DNA of 64,000 bases, from positions 773,407 to 837,406 of the forward strand of contig CH002834.1 in NCBI GenBank assembly GCA_000149265.1. Direction: 5' to 3'. The position numbers and the translations under genes were made by a program. Under the pieces are notes generated by a model that saw only the letters and a program-made list of their open reading frames with translations, was not told the origin of the DNA and searched no databases. Shown here piece after piece: positions 52,101 to 60,158 of the stretch (position 1 is the stretch's first letter; each line of letters starts with the position of its first letter). This DNA is from Ciona savignyi (lineage: Eukaryota > Chordata > Ascidiacea > Phlebobranchia > Cionidae).

Positions 52101-53808
52101 GACCAGTTATAGCAGGTGTGGAGTTGGGTGTGTGTTATCGGTGATAATATGCGGATGTTTGGACGTAACACAATAAGGTCTGTTAAGCATCTTCTTTATA
52201 TAAGCTTGGTAAAGTTTCGGTAGCGCTTGTACATACAGTAACATGTATCTAAACTCCGCTGTACTACCGTCCGGATCACTGTTGTGCACGACACAACATG
52301 TAAACATACGATTCCTGTTATGCATTTGTATGTACCCTTTATACCAAGATATTTTTTTTATTTTTTTCTAGGTTGAACCCATTATGGGGTCACCACTAGT
52401 ATCGTTTATTTAGAGAAATGGTATATGGACCGGCCGCGTTAACCACTCGGCCCTATATGATACGTTTCCTAATCACCACATTTTCGCAGAACAAGATTTC
52501 CTGGTACCGTTGGTCGCCTCTCTAACTGCTTTTGTCGTTGGCGTGGTGGCGCTCGTCTTGCTGCTTTGCTGGTGCGTCGGTCAACGCAAACGCCGCCGGG
52601 GTTCCGGGGGTGCAAACAACACCCCGCTAAAGGACGCTGACGTCATATCGAGCAGTGACGTCGACCGGAAGATGGACGACCCGAGCACTGACCTTGTGCT
52701 GAACGTAAATCGACTCAACAACCGCAAGGAGCTGGTATTGAACAACATCTACAACAAGAAAATGAACAACACCCCGCCCGCTGAGAAGCTCGCAGTGCGA
52801 CTCGCCGCCAAGAGTCCTCCGAGCGAAGCCAACGACGACGTCGCCTCCCATCGCAGCAACCGCAGCGCGAAGCGCTACACGTCATCGGCCGTTACGTCAC
52901 CGACCAGTCGGAACTGCTCCGCCCACTTCGTTCCGTCGGTGACCAGCAGCGCCCACTGCGCCCACCCGACTTACGAGTTCCAGCGCCGCGCGACGGACGA
53001 GCGACGACATCGGGACTACCAGGACGCGTCCGGCGAGGACGAAGTGTTCGACGCCCCGTCGCCACCTCGCGTCTCCTACCACGACAGCAGCCGACTCCTT
53101 CCGACGTGCGACTGTCGGCAGCGCGGGAACTCGTGCGCGTGCGAGCAGTCGAGGAACTACCGACGCGAGTCCCAAGACGATTTTTCAGAGTCCGAAGAAG
53201 TAGCGGTGCTGCTGGACGACCAGCAGTGTCGCCCCCACCACCCGCGGCGTCATCGATGCCACCGGAGCCAGGTTCACCGGTGCGACGAGCCGCGACGGTC
53301 ACATCGGCATCGTTACCGCCGTCGGCCGCCCTCCCCCACGTATAGAGACGGTGACCCGTCCCATTCCGAGCCCGAAGTGATGGGCTCGACTTCAAGGTTG
53401 AGTAACAGAGTGATGGACGATTCGGCGCTTCCGCCTTACGAGAGTATCGTCGCCGACGACCACGTCCTTGCTCGCACCGGGTCGCCACCATGCGGATGCG
53501 GTCGTGGCTCACACACTCCCGCGGTGAGCGGTAGCGAGTACCACCAGTCTCCACCCCCGTCCTACAGTTTACACTGCAACCGGCCCGCCCACCAGAGGCG
53601 CACGAACTCATTTGAAGCCGAGACTTCCAATTTCTCGTCTCCCGGCTGTAGATCCACACCGTCACGTGACTTATCACCTACATCGCGTGAATCCGATCGC
53701 CGGCGACACCTGCCGGACAGTGACGAACGAACTTCGTCGTCGCAAGGTGACGCCTCGAGCGTCGAACTATTGTCCCGGTCAAAAGCGCCGCACGAGGTCA
53801 CTGTATAG
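21129..53808 (+). CDS. Jag: Jagged/Serrate-type Notch ligand, 26 exons
   Basis: Type I membrane ligand for Notch. Coding exons: 21129-21191, 21878-22195, 28042-28090, 28194-28457, 29683-29743, 34007-34137, 34565-34684, 35015-35128, 36851-36964, 39439-39552, 39906-39952, 40919-41092, 41847-41997, 42550-42711, 44375-44488, 44663-44776, 46877-46990, 47416-47532, 48889-48916, 49133-49218, 49756-49869, 50129-50244, 50460-50729, 51007-51138, 51276-51423, 52490-53808. Total 4554 nt, 1517 residues, all phases consistent. Domain order is signal peptide, MNNL, DSL, 16 EGF repeats, VWC/cysteine-rich region, TM helix and a cytoplasmic tail of about 405 residues. Sixteen EGFs plus a cysteine-rich region define Jagged/Serrate rather than Delta. 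The tail is about three times that of vertebrate Jagged1 and accounts for the extra length. Confidence 0.95.
21192..21877. other. Jagged intron 1
   Basis: This 686-bp intron has no recognisable repeat or gene. The ORF at 21499-21783 lies wholly inside it and is considered chance. Confidence 0.6.
22196..28041. other. Jagged intron 2 (5.8 kb), probable regulatory intron
   Basis: No SINE, tandem repeat or gene was seen in this longest intron. It contains exact CGTGGGAA/TTCCCACG sites at 23571-23578, 25893-25900 and 26740-26747 and a CGTGAGAA variant at 25319-25326. A long repeat-poor intron directly after the first exons is a common place for enhancers; that role is inference. Confidence 0.5.
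28194..28457 (+). CDS. Jag: Jagged exon 4: DSL domain
   Basis: It carries the end of MNNL and the full DSL module: [20 protein letters not shown], then [20 protein letters not shown]. All six DSL cysteines are present, as are the FFGHY and GWMG motifs that contact Notch EGF11-12. The sequence is closer to Jagged than to Delta DSL domains. Confidence 0.93.
29683..49869 (+). CDS. Jag: Jagged exons 5-21: sixteen EGF-like repeats
   Basis: EGF1-2 are in exons 5-6, EGF3 in 7, EGF4-6 in 8-10, EGF7-8 in 11-12, EGF9 in 13, EGF10 in 13-14, EGF11-14 in 15-18, EGF15 in 19-20 and EGF16 in 21. EGF10 has the long insert seen in Jagged proteins ([15 protein letters not shown]...). Calcium-binding EGF starts such as DIDDC, NINDC, NVDDC, DVNEC and NVNEC are visible. 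O-fucosylation consensus C-x4-(S/T)-C occurs in EGF4 (CQNGGTC), EGF7 (CKNGATC), EGF11 (CQNGATC) and EGF14 (CLNGATC). Exon 19 is only 28 nt. Confidence 0.93.
29744..34006. other. Jagged intron 5 (4.3 kb)
   Basis: It is largely repeat-poor. Exact CSL-type sites lie at 30495-30502, 32828-32835 and 33170-33177, and CGTGAGAA at 31618-31625. A tandem repeat of about 82 bp occupies 30779-30965. Longer ORFs here (such as 32905-33312 minus) overlap others on the opposite strand and are attributed to GC content. Confidence 0.5.
30779..30965 (+). repeat. Tandem repeat, about 82 bp unit, about 2.3 copies
   Basis: 'aaaatcgg(c/t)agtt' followed by 'gtcacagatagaaggtggcg' recurs at an 82-bp interval. Confidence 0.7.
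35129..36850. other. Jagged intron 8 (1.7 kb)
   Basis: It has a SINE-B copy at 35380-35470 and one exact CGTGGGAA at 36477-36484. ORFs 35990-36388 and 36231-36644 overlap each other in different frames and have open antisense partners, so they are not considered genes. Confidence 0.5.
35380..35470 (+). repeat. SINE-B copy
   Basis: A box-A-like GGGAATGGTTAACGCTACCG and a box-B-like CCCATCATGGGTTCAAAACC have the usual spacing. It lies in Jagged intron 8. Confidence 0.65.
36965..39438. other. Jagged intron 9 (2.5 kb)
   Basis: Apart from the minisatellite at 37440-37590 it shows one exact TTCCCACG at 39000-39007 and two TGACGTCA palindromes at 39124-39131 and 39145-39152. No gene is visible. 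Confidence 0.5.
37440..37590 (+). repeat. Degenerate minisatellite, about 30 bp unit
   Basis: About five units share 'cctttttt' plus 'ggtttagttcctt'-like text. It lies in Jagged intron 9. Confidence 0.6.
39625..39852 (+). repeat. Two tandem SINE-B copies
   Basis: Two units (about 39625-39718 and 39745-39852) each end in CCCATMATGGGTTCRAAAC. They lie in Jagged intron 10. Confidence 0.6.
39953..40918. other. Jagged intron 11
   Basis: It contains the tandem repeat at 40684-40862 and otherwise no recognised element. Confidence 0.5.
40684..40862 (+). repeat. Tandem repeat, about 45 bp unit
   Basis: 'ccagggtt(g/a)aaaaatccagag' followed by 'gatcct(g/a)g(g/a)ttcgaatcc' recurs three to four times with divergence. 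It lies directly before exon 12. Confidence 0.6.
41260..41350 (-). repeat. SINE-B, diverged copy
   Basis: The box-B segment near 41280 ('tttcggacccatcatgac') and the 'taggaccgtttttttgtat' block are recognisable. It lies in Jagged intron 12. Confidence 0.5.
42716..42830 (-). repeat. SINE-B copy
   Basis: 'aagtttcgaacccgtgatgg' and 'cattcggctacacgaacg' are the two tRNA-like ends in reverse orientation. It lies at the start of Jagged intron 14. Confidence 0.6.
42831..44374. other. Jagged intron 14, remainder
   Basis: It is GC-rich and has a TGACGTCA palindrome at 43030-43037. No gene is supported; the overlapping ORFs at 43122-43538 run on both strands. Confidence 0.45.
44777..46876. other. Jagged intron 16 (2.1 kb)
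   Basis: It has TGACGTCA at 44808-44815 and 44984-44991, and CGTGAGAA at 46180-46187. A few short SINE-like remnants lie near 46500-46600. No gene is visible. Confidence 0.45.
48027..48132 (-). repeat. SINE-B copy
   Basis: 'taagtttcgaccccatgatg' and 'gttaaccatttggccacacg' frame a typical unit. It lies in Jagged intron 18. Confidence 0.72.
49592..49698 (+). repeat. SINE-B copy
   Basis: GTGTGGCCGAATGGTTAACG (box-A-like) and CATCATGGGTTCAAAAC (box-B-like) are in plus orientation. It lies in Jagged intron 20, ending about 60 bp before exon 21. Confidence 0.75.
49890..50104 (+). repeat. Degenerate minisatellite, about 22-24 bp unit
   Basis: About nine units with 'gagccacctgtgtatct'-like text fill most of Jagged intron 21. 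No unit is exactly preserved. Confidence 0.6.
50129..51423 (+). CDS. Jag: Jagged exons 22-25: VWC/cysteine-rich region and juxtamembrane stem
   Basis: Exons 22-23 (50129-50244, 50460-50729) carry a von Willebrand factor C-like, Jagged-specific cysteine-rich region ([35 protein letters not shown]), followed by CTPN...[11 protein letters not shown]. Exons 24-25 (51007-51138, 51276-51423) encode the stem, including VCAVIRSLP and the segment before the membrane. Exon 23 ends ATG|GTTCGT, a weak donor, but the frame continues cleanly into exon 24. Confidence 0.88.
51458..51575 (-). repeat. SINE-B copy
   Basis: 'catgtttcgaacccatgatg' and 'atcggtcgcgttaaccattc' frame a unit. It lies in Jagged intron 25. 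Confidence 0.7.
51576..52489. other. Jagged intron 25, remainder
   Basis: No gene is visible. A second SINE-B (52368-52452) lies just before exon 26. The rest is AT-rich with no clear repeat. Confidence 0.45.
52368..52452 (-). repeat. SINE-B, partial copy
   Basis: 'ggttgaacccattatggggt' and 'ccgcgttaaccactcggccc' are the two ends in reverse orientation. It ends less than 40 bp before the exon 26 acceptor. Confidence 0.6.
52490..53808 (+). CDS. Jag: Jagged exon 26: TM helix and long cytoplasmic tail
   Basis: The TM helix ([18 protein letters not shown]) is followed by the stop-transfer QRKRRR. The tail of about 405 residues has lysines near the membrane (ubiquitin acceptor candidates), cysteine pairs ([13 protein letters not shown]), a His/Arg-rich stretch (about 53226-53330), an LPPY motif (ALPPYES), a PPxY motif (SPPPSYS), an acidic/Ser-rich stretch and a C-terminal VTV. 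VTV fits a class II PDZ ligand, as does the YIV end of Jagged1. Exon 26 is strongly GC-rich and fills antisense frames by composition. Confidence 0.9.
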
Positions 53809-54220
53809 CACTGATTCCTTTATCTTTAAATTTCAAATTGTTACCTATTATAACTATTCATTACTACACAGCGTAGTCGCTTTGTAGGGGAGTATAACTT
53901 GGACCGGCAACAGCCAGTCCGGCTCTTTTCTAGCTTGCACTTTACACATCGCTACGCTGTGCTTCGATAGTCGTAGCTGTTCGTTTGTTGCGCGCGTCGT
54001 CGGTAAAACCTTTCGTTGAATCGTGGCTAAATGACGAAACTGCCGCAGTAGAATCAACTTTTTCGCTTCTATCCCAAATCATGTGGACGATATATCTCTT
54101 CTTTATTTATTTTTCCGAACCCTTCGTTTATAACGGCCGGTGCGGGCTTGTGACCCGCGGCCAATTTTCACAATAATTCTTTCCATCGTACCCTGATTAT
54201 TGTTCGAATTTGTAAATAAA
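53809..54220 (+). other. Jagged 3' UTR, with hairpin and AATAAA
   Basis: A canonical AATAAA at 54215-54220 suggests a 3' UTR of about 400-430 nt. Inside it, 54135-54162 can fold into a GC-rich hairpin: GGCC, a 3-nt bulge, GCGGG, a 7-nt loop (CTTGTGA), CCCGC, GGCC. The stretch around it (about 54128-54200) recurs at 58574-58641, and the stretch from 54201 on recurs from 60159. Confidence 0.55.
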
Positions 54221-54284
54221 ATTCCCGACGACGAGCTTTGAGTCTTTTCAATTTGTGGGACACGGAAAATTTTAGTACAGGATT

Positions 54285-54560
54285 TAGGGTAGGAATAGGA
54301 TTAAAAAAATGCGGGATAGTTATCACACGGGTATTGGTCTAATTACCCCACAAAATTGCAAGGGAGCGTTATAACCCGGATAACCGTTTAATTACCTGGC
54401 GCACACTGTCGGATTACCGGTGGTTTTACAATGTGTTGTGTATGATTAAGACGTTTCTTCAATTTAGTAAAACCCGTTAACCCACTGGGTTCGGGCAATG
54501 CACGCTTATTGTATTGCCCAAGAATACAACCGACTAGCCAAAGACCAGTTTCGACCGACT
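54285..54560 (-). repeat. SINE-A copy, diverged
   Basis: The tail region ('gggtaggaataggat'), the body ('cggattaccggtggt'; 'attgcccaagaatacaac') and part of the head are recognisable. It lies just downstream of the Jagged polyadenylation signal. Confidence 0.55.
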
Positions 54561-55255
54561 ACCTAACAACCAGTTTAGAATTTGTAAACAGAATTCCCGA
54601 CAATAAGTTTCGTCCTTTTTTAAAGTCCCTGCATGCGATTTTAGGTTTGTACCATGTAGGAAAATATATTTTTTGGCTACCAGGCTTATTGTATAGTCAA
54701 TTTGTCAGATTCGTCATTGAAACTGTTGTCAAAAAAAGAAAGTGGCAAATTTTTTTAGTTATGATAAAAAAGACACATTTTAGCTCAACTAATTTTGGCA
54801 GGCTGTGGACTTAAAAGTACAGTCGGTCATATTTTGTGTTAAATATTAATCGCACGTTTTTTCTTTCTATTTAATACACCAAGTTAATCAAATGTGTTAC
54901 GCTTTTATTCCTGATCGGGTCTACCAGAAATTTATTTAATTTATTTCGTTTATACAGACTTTGCCCGCGATCAAAAGACGACAAAATTATTGCTTTTTCT
55001 CTAATTTTGCACACGTTTTTAAGTCGGTAAAAGTTCTGCATGCAAATATCGTGTTTTTGCTGCTATCAGTATTGTTGTGCAGTTTATAATTAAAACCGGT
55101 TATACTTTTCTGTACTTATTTCTTTTTAGCCTGCCAAAAGTTTACTTGTACCCCCTGTATAAACAAAGACAGATCGGATAAGATAGATTAGGTCGCAATA
55201 TCGCATTTATGCTTTGACCGTATTGATATGGACTTTACAAAGTTTAAAATAAATA

Positions 55256-55308
55256 CTCACGACCCCTGGTTTACAAGACCAGTGCTCTAACCCCTGAGCT
55301 ATAGAGGC
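55256..55308 (-). pseudogene. tRNA-Thr(TGT) pseudogene, 3' truncated
   Basis: The 5' acceptor strand, D arm and anticodon arm are identical to the intact copy at 56318-56389. The 3' acceptor strand and most of the T arm (including box B) are deleted, so transcription and folding should fail. Confidence 0.8.
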
Positions 55309-55644
55309 GACGTGATAATTACGATGGCTACGAACCTTTTGTCGACAGCGGTTCCACAGTCGGCAATATTGTGTAAAACATCTCTCGCTACTTCACTGCT
55401 GTCCTTTTTTATTTTTTTTATTTAATCATACGTTTTACGCTTTTATTCCAAACCACGAAATTTCCATTGTTTTAGTTCAACATATCCATTCACTAGGGTT
55501 GGACAATATTCGCTATTAGTGTCATGACACATCGGGCTATACCAGTCAGCAGTTGGTTTCAAAATCCGTTGATTGACGCTCGACGGCGGAGTCTGTAATC
55601 GAACTATAACATAAACTGTTTCATGCTTAAAAAAAGTGTGTCGT

Positions 55645-55745
55645 GTGGCCTAATGGTTAACAAGACCGACTAATAAACGAACTATATAAAAAAACGGTGT
55701 AAGGGACGAGCACATCATGGGTTCGAAACTTAACCCGAAGTAAAA
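55645..55745 (+). repeat. SINE-B copy
   Basis: GTGTGGCCTAATGGTTAACA and CATCATGGGTTCGAAAC are in plus orientation. A duplicated copy is at 61435-61545, so the insertion came before the duplication. Confidence 0.7.
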
Positions 55746-56317
55746 AAATCATGTTTAAAAATAATTTAAAGCATATAGGTGTTAATTGTAAAACAAAAGA
55801 AATCCGCCTTGTCATTTTTAAGAAATAAACAAAGTCACAAACGAATAGTTTATGAGTTTCAAAGAATACATTTACATTTTTTTAATACTGTGTCAATAAT
55901 GATGGCGTACAGCCTGATAAATAAATCTGTATGCGCGGCCGGATATGGCGAGTGGTACCACCTTAGTCATGGTGTTTGAGTGACTGTTTTGCTAAGTAAC
56001 AATAGTGATGATTCCCCACTGTTTGTTTAGTTGGAAGCAACATCTGCTAGTCTTTAAACCGGTGTTTTCGTTTAGCCATGTATATGTTTGCAAATATAGT
56101 GTTTTCGCTGCTATCAGTATTGTTGTGCAGTTTATAATTAAAACCGGTTCTTAATTTTCTGTACTTATTTCTTTTTTAGCCTGCCAAAAGTTTACTCTTG
56201 CCCCCTGTGTAGACAAAGACAGATCGGATAAAATAGATTAGGTTGCAATATCGCATTTATTCTTTGTCCGTCTTGATATAGACTTTACAAAGTTTAAAAT
56301 GAATACGATAACCGCAA

Positions 56318-56389
56318 GCCTCCAGTGAGATTTGAACTCACGACCCCTGGTTTACAAGACCAGTGCTCTAACCCCTGAGCTATAGAGGC
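56318..56389 (-). tRNA. tRNA-Thr(TGT)
   Basis: This is an intact 72-nt cloverleaf: acceptor GCCTCTA/TGGAGGC (one G-T pair), D arm GCTC/GAGC, anticodon arm CTGGT-CTTGTAA-ACCAG with anticodon TGT (56354-56356), a 5-nt variable loop, and T arm GTGAG-TTCAAAT-CTCAC. The sequence closely resembles vertebrate tRNA-Thr(TGT). A T4 run (AAAA at 56296-56299 on the plus strand) about 18 nt downstream fits Pol III termination. There is no intron. The encoded discriminator base is T. Confidence 0.93.
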
Positions 56390-57426
56390 GACGTGATTAG
56401 CGGTTCCACAGTCGGCCGTATTGTGTAAAACATTTCTCACATGCTTCACTCTTGTTTTTTTCGTTTTATTATTTAATCCATAGACTCCTTAAAAATCCTA
56501 ATCATATGTTTTACCCTTTTAATTCAAACCACGTAATTTCCATTAGTTCAACATATCCATTTACTGGGGTTGGACAATATTCGCTATTAGTGTCATGACA
56601 CATCGGGCTATTAGCAAAGAGTTGGTTTAAAAATCCTTTGATTGACGCTAGATGGCGAAGTCTGTAATCGAACAATAACAAACTATTTCATAAAATAATA
56701 TTTAAAGCATGGGAGTCAATTATAAAACAAAAGAAACCAGTCTTGTCGAAATTAAGAAATTAACAAAGTCACAAACGAATAGATAATGAGTCTCAAAAAA
56801 TGCAGTTAATACTGTGCCAATAGAGATGGTGTACAGCCTGATAAATAAATCTCTATGAGCAGCCGAATATGGCGAGTGGTACCACCTTTGTCACGTTGTT
56901 TAAATAGCTGTTTTGCTAAGTAACAAAAGTGATGATTTTCCAATGTTTGAATAGTAGCAACATCTGCTAGTCTTAAAGCTGGTGTTTTCGTTTAGCCATT
57001 TATGTTGGAACTATTGAGACATAGCTTCGTTAAATAAAGGTGGTGATTGTGCATTTACTAGTTGTCTTGATGATACAAAAACACATTTTACATTGGGTTA
57101 CCAGATGTTAAATTAAAATTTTAGAGAGCTTTTAGTTTAGGTTGCAGTTTTTGCTTCAATTTTAACTTATAAAACAATCTTGCACGATTTCGGGTTACAG
57201 CCCTTTATGTGCGGTTCGTTTGCATTGGAGAGATAGGAAAAAACAAGTGGTTGAGCGCCTCAAAAACATACCTCTTACATATGTGCATATGGCTTACTTC
57301 TCGTGAAACGACTTCGAGTTCCCAGACTTAATTTCCGATGGGTGTAAAGATGCTGTTTCCTGTTAAAAATATTCTATAACTGTGGCATCAGCGATCCGAT
57401 TTTATTTAGTTGAATCTTCAGCAACA

Positions 57427-58138
57427 ATGGATCGCAAAGTCTTGGTTGTACTGCTGTTCGTCTGTTCTTTGGCATTTCTCCATCAAGAAATAGATGCGAG
57501 AACTATAGTTCCCGTTAATAACGGTCGTCGTCGCCGTCGTTGGGCCAAGTGGAACGAAAACAGGTAGATTTACCTGCATTGTTGTTATCTAATATAACGA
57601 AATATGTATAGCGAAATTTATTACACTAAAATAAATGGCATTGCAAGTACAGTTTTTGTTGTAAATCTTTAAAAAGTAAAGCTAAACATGTGTTAATTTT
57701 GTTACAGCCAAATTCAACTTGCCGGTGAGTGCTGAATTGTTCTTCTTTTTCCAGATCAGTTAAAAAAAAAGATATTCATGTTTATCCCCGTGGATGAAAA
57801 ATCACAATGGGCGTTAGGCGGTTGTCAGATAAACTTGCCCCACGGTTGTGATTGCAGTTTATTGTGTATGAACATGAAGTTTTTTTTAATTAAGTAGAAC
57901 TTGTTAATACACTGGGTTCTAATGTAGAGGAAGTGCGTTGGCAAGGACACAACCGACTAGCTAGAGACCAGTTTTGAACTCAAAACTCTTCGCATGAAAA
58001 GCGACACATTAACCTACTAACATTAATGGATGAATTTGCTTGATTTGCTTATTTCGAAAGGTTCTTACATGTAACAACCTTTTAACGATTCTTCTTCTAG
58101 AAACGCCTGATGAGATGGCAGAAAAGATCAATTCTTAG
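57427..58138 (+). CDS. Short secreted peptide precursor, 3 exons
   Basis: Exons 57427-57563, 57708-57724 (17 nt) and 58101-58138 join in phase to give 63 residues. The N-terminus (MDRKVLVVLLFVCSLAF) is a strong signal peptide, with likely cleavage near the HQEIDA/R region. The mature part contains TIVPVNNG, then five arginines, then WAKWNEN and an acidic tail ending EKINS. Gly followed by basic residues is the usual signal for cleavage and C-terminal amidation of neuropeptides, so an amidated TIVPVNN peptide is a possible product; a cationic defence peptide is the other reading. I recognise no family. The in-frame ATG at 57382 is less likely as the start because it puts extra polar residues before the signal. 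An AG at 57420-57421 just before the ATG could be a spliced-leader acceptor. Intron 2 holds a SINE-A copy. Confidence 0.65.
57770..58025 (-). repeat. SINE-A copy in the peptide-gene intron
   Basis: 'gatattcatgtttatccccg' starts the tail side. The body contains 'ggcaaggacacaaccgacta' and a degraded head lies near 58000. It fills most of intron 2 of the peptide gene. Confidence 0.65.
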
Positions 58139-58429
58139 GGATTTGTTATTGTGTTCTAAAGTGCTTACTCCCATGTACTAACACGAAATACATAAATCCA
58201 ATTTGATCATCAACTTGCTGTTTTGATTTTAATCCGAACATAACTTGTTGAGCGTTTATGCGCAATTAGATACTATTTATTGCTTCGCGAATCCCTGTAG
58301 AAAAACTTTGAAACTGCATTTTTGAAAGTAAGAATGTGTCGTTTGAATAGAGTCGCATATGAAAGCCGCCTCTGTCATATCCTGCGGGTTTAACTCCAAG
58401 CATTTTTATCCAGCAACATAACAACATAG
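58139..58429. other. 3' flank of peptide gene 1
   Basis: No gene is visible. The AT-rich flank runs up to the long-inverted-repeat element that begins at about 58430. Confidence 0.5.
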
Positions 58430-60158
58430 AGAACTATAGAGTGTCAATCACGTGTTTAACCACCACTATTTGTAAAACACATGATGTATACCATATATTC
58501 ATTCTACAAGGTCCCTAACCACAATTTGTATTTTATACACAGAGTATGTAGTTTGTTTTTGCAAGCATTTATACCGGCCGGGGCGGGCTTGTGACCCGCG
58601 GCCAATTTTCACAGTAATTCTTTTCATCATACCCTGATTATGGGTCCCATTTGGAAAAATATAATTTCCACATATTGTTTTTGTCCTTTTTTTGGTTTGA
58701 CTGGCATGGCATGTCGCCCCGACATTAACCAGAAGGAACAATGGAATCGTAATGAAACTTAGCCATTCGTTATAGAACATGGTCTAGATATGTAGAAATA
58801 AAAATTTTGGGTGATAAATCAAGGGGAATTCCCCTGGGAGGTTAAAAACCAAAACGGTATTTTTTTATGAAACATTTAGCTTTTTGTGGCATAGTGCGTT
58901 AACGTCTGCTCCAATTTGCATCAGATTGCATAAAATGTAAGTGCATTAGTCACTGATTTATCACTTAGAAGAAATAAAAAAATGCTTAGGAAAATATCCT
59001 TAAAAATAAGATTTTGTTCTCAAATCATGACTGTGACAGGCATGCGATGTCGCCCCGACATCTACCAGAAGAAGTAATGGAATTACATTGAAAATTTGAC
59101 TTTTTTAGGCAACATGGTTTAGATATGCAGAACCCAATGTTTTGGGTGATAAATCGAGGGGAATTTCCGCAGGACGTTAAAAACCAAAACGATATTTTTT
59201 TCTAAAAAATAGCCTTTTTTGGTCATAGTGCTTGAACCGCTGCTACAATTTGAATTAGATTTGGTGGAATGTAAGCACCTTAGTCACTGATTTAACAATT
59301 AAAAGAAATAAAAAAAAACCTGGGGAAATACCCAAAAAATCGGATTTTGTTCTCAAATCATGATTGTGACAGGCATGCGATGTCGCGCCCCGACGTCTAC
59401 CAAAAGGAGTAATGGAATCAAAGCAAGCAAAATTTAACATTTGTAAGACAACATGGTCTAGATATGCAGAAACCAAATTTTTGTGTAATGATTTAAGGGG
59501 ATTCCCCTGAGACGTTAAAAACAATAAGGTATTTTTTCTAATAAATTAGCTTTTTGGGGCATAGCGCTTGAACGGCTGCTCTAATTTTGATCAGATTTGG
59601 TGAAATGTTAGACCATTAAACACTTTGTGCCAATTAAAAGAAAGAAAACATTTACATAGGGTAATTCCCTTAAAAACGAAGATATGTTCCTGAATTACGA
59701 TCGTGACAGGCATGCCATATCGCACTGACATATCTAACAAGGAGTCGACAAATCAGATAAAACTTTAAGAATTTTTACATAACATGACCCACATATATAA
59801 AAACAAAAAATTATTTACTAAACCTAGGGGAATTCCCTAAAACCATGAAAAACTAAATCGGGCTGTTTTGGCAATTTGACTTCATTTCACTATAGCGCTT
59901 GAAAAGAAGGTTTAATTTAAAACATTTGTGGTGAAATGTTCGTAGATTTAAGACGTTTAATTTTTTAAACTACACATGGAAAAGAAGTTTGGTTTGATAA
60001 CTATGGGACCCATTCGTTTATGCTTGCAGAACCAAACTACATACTTAGTGTATAAAATACAAATTGTGGTTAGGGACCCTGTAGCATAAATATATGGCAT
60101 ACAACATGTGTTTTACCAAATGTGGTGGTTAAACACGTGGTTGACACTCTCTAGTTCT
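58430..60158. mobile_element. Long-inverted-repeat element with internal 335-bp array
   Basis: Positions about 58430-58570 and about 60015-60158 are inverted copies of each other over about 140 bp with few mismatches (for example ACCACAATTTGTATTTTATA near 58519 matches the reverse complement near 60062). The interior has about four tandem units of about 335 bp, beginning at about 58704, 59038, 59371 and 59709, each starting near GGCATG(C/G)...ATGTCG. There is no ORF of note. This looks like a non-autonomous foldback- or MITE-type element. No clear target-site duplication was seen. A 68-bp Jagged-3'-UTR-like piece lies at 58574-58641. Confidence 0.65.
58699..60000 (+). repeat. Tandem array, about 335 bp unit, about 4 copies
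   Basis: Each unit contains a GGCATG..ATGTCGCCCCGACAT-like palindromic start, 'atggtctagatatg(c/t)agaa', 'ggggaattcccc', 'catagcgcttgaac' and 'aaatgt'. The copies become more diverged towards the right (the last reads 'ccatatcgcactgacat'). Confidence 0.75.

Larger units (their letters stand above)
54561..57426. repeat. Duplicated tract, unit 1 (internally duplicated)
   Basis: Positions about 54575-54950 match about 60305-60690. Within unit 1, about 55020-55980 and 56085-57000 are diverged tandem copies of each other, both containing a tRNA-Thr-like sequence followed by 'gacaatattcgctattag' and the same flank. The upstream region of the peptide gene (about 57000-57420) matches about 61640-62060. 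The tract is AT-rich and otherwise has no gene. Confidence 0.65.

Noticed and set aside
52892..53677. 261-codon open frame antisense to Jagged exon 26
   Set aside because: It lies wholly opposite a well-supported coding exon of high GC content. Its predicted protein is a low-complexity Arg/Ser/Gly product, as expected from a complementary frame of GC-rich codons.
57382..57426. Upstream in-frame ATG for the peptide gene
   Set aside because: Starting there would put a polar stretch (ESSAT) ahead of the signal peptide. The ATG at 57427 directly begins a canonical signal sequence, and the duplicated copy keeps the same ATG but a different upstream frame length.
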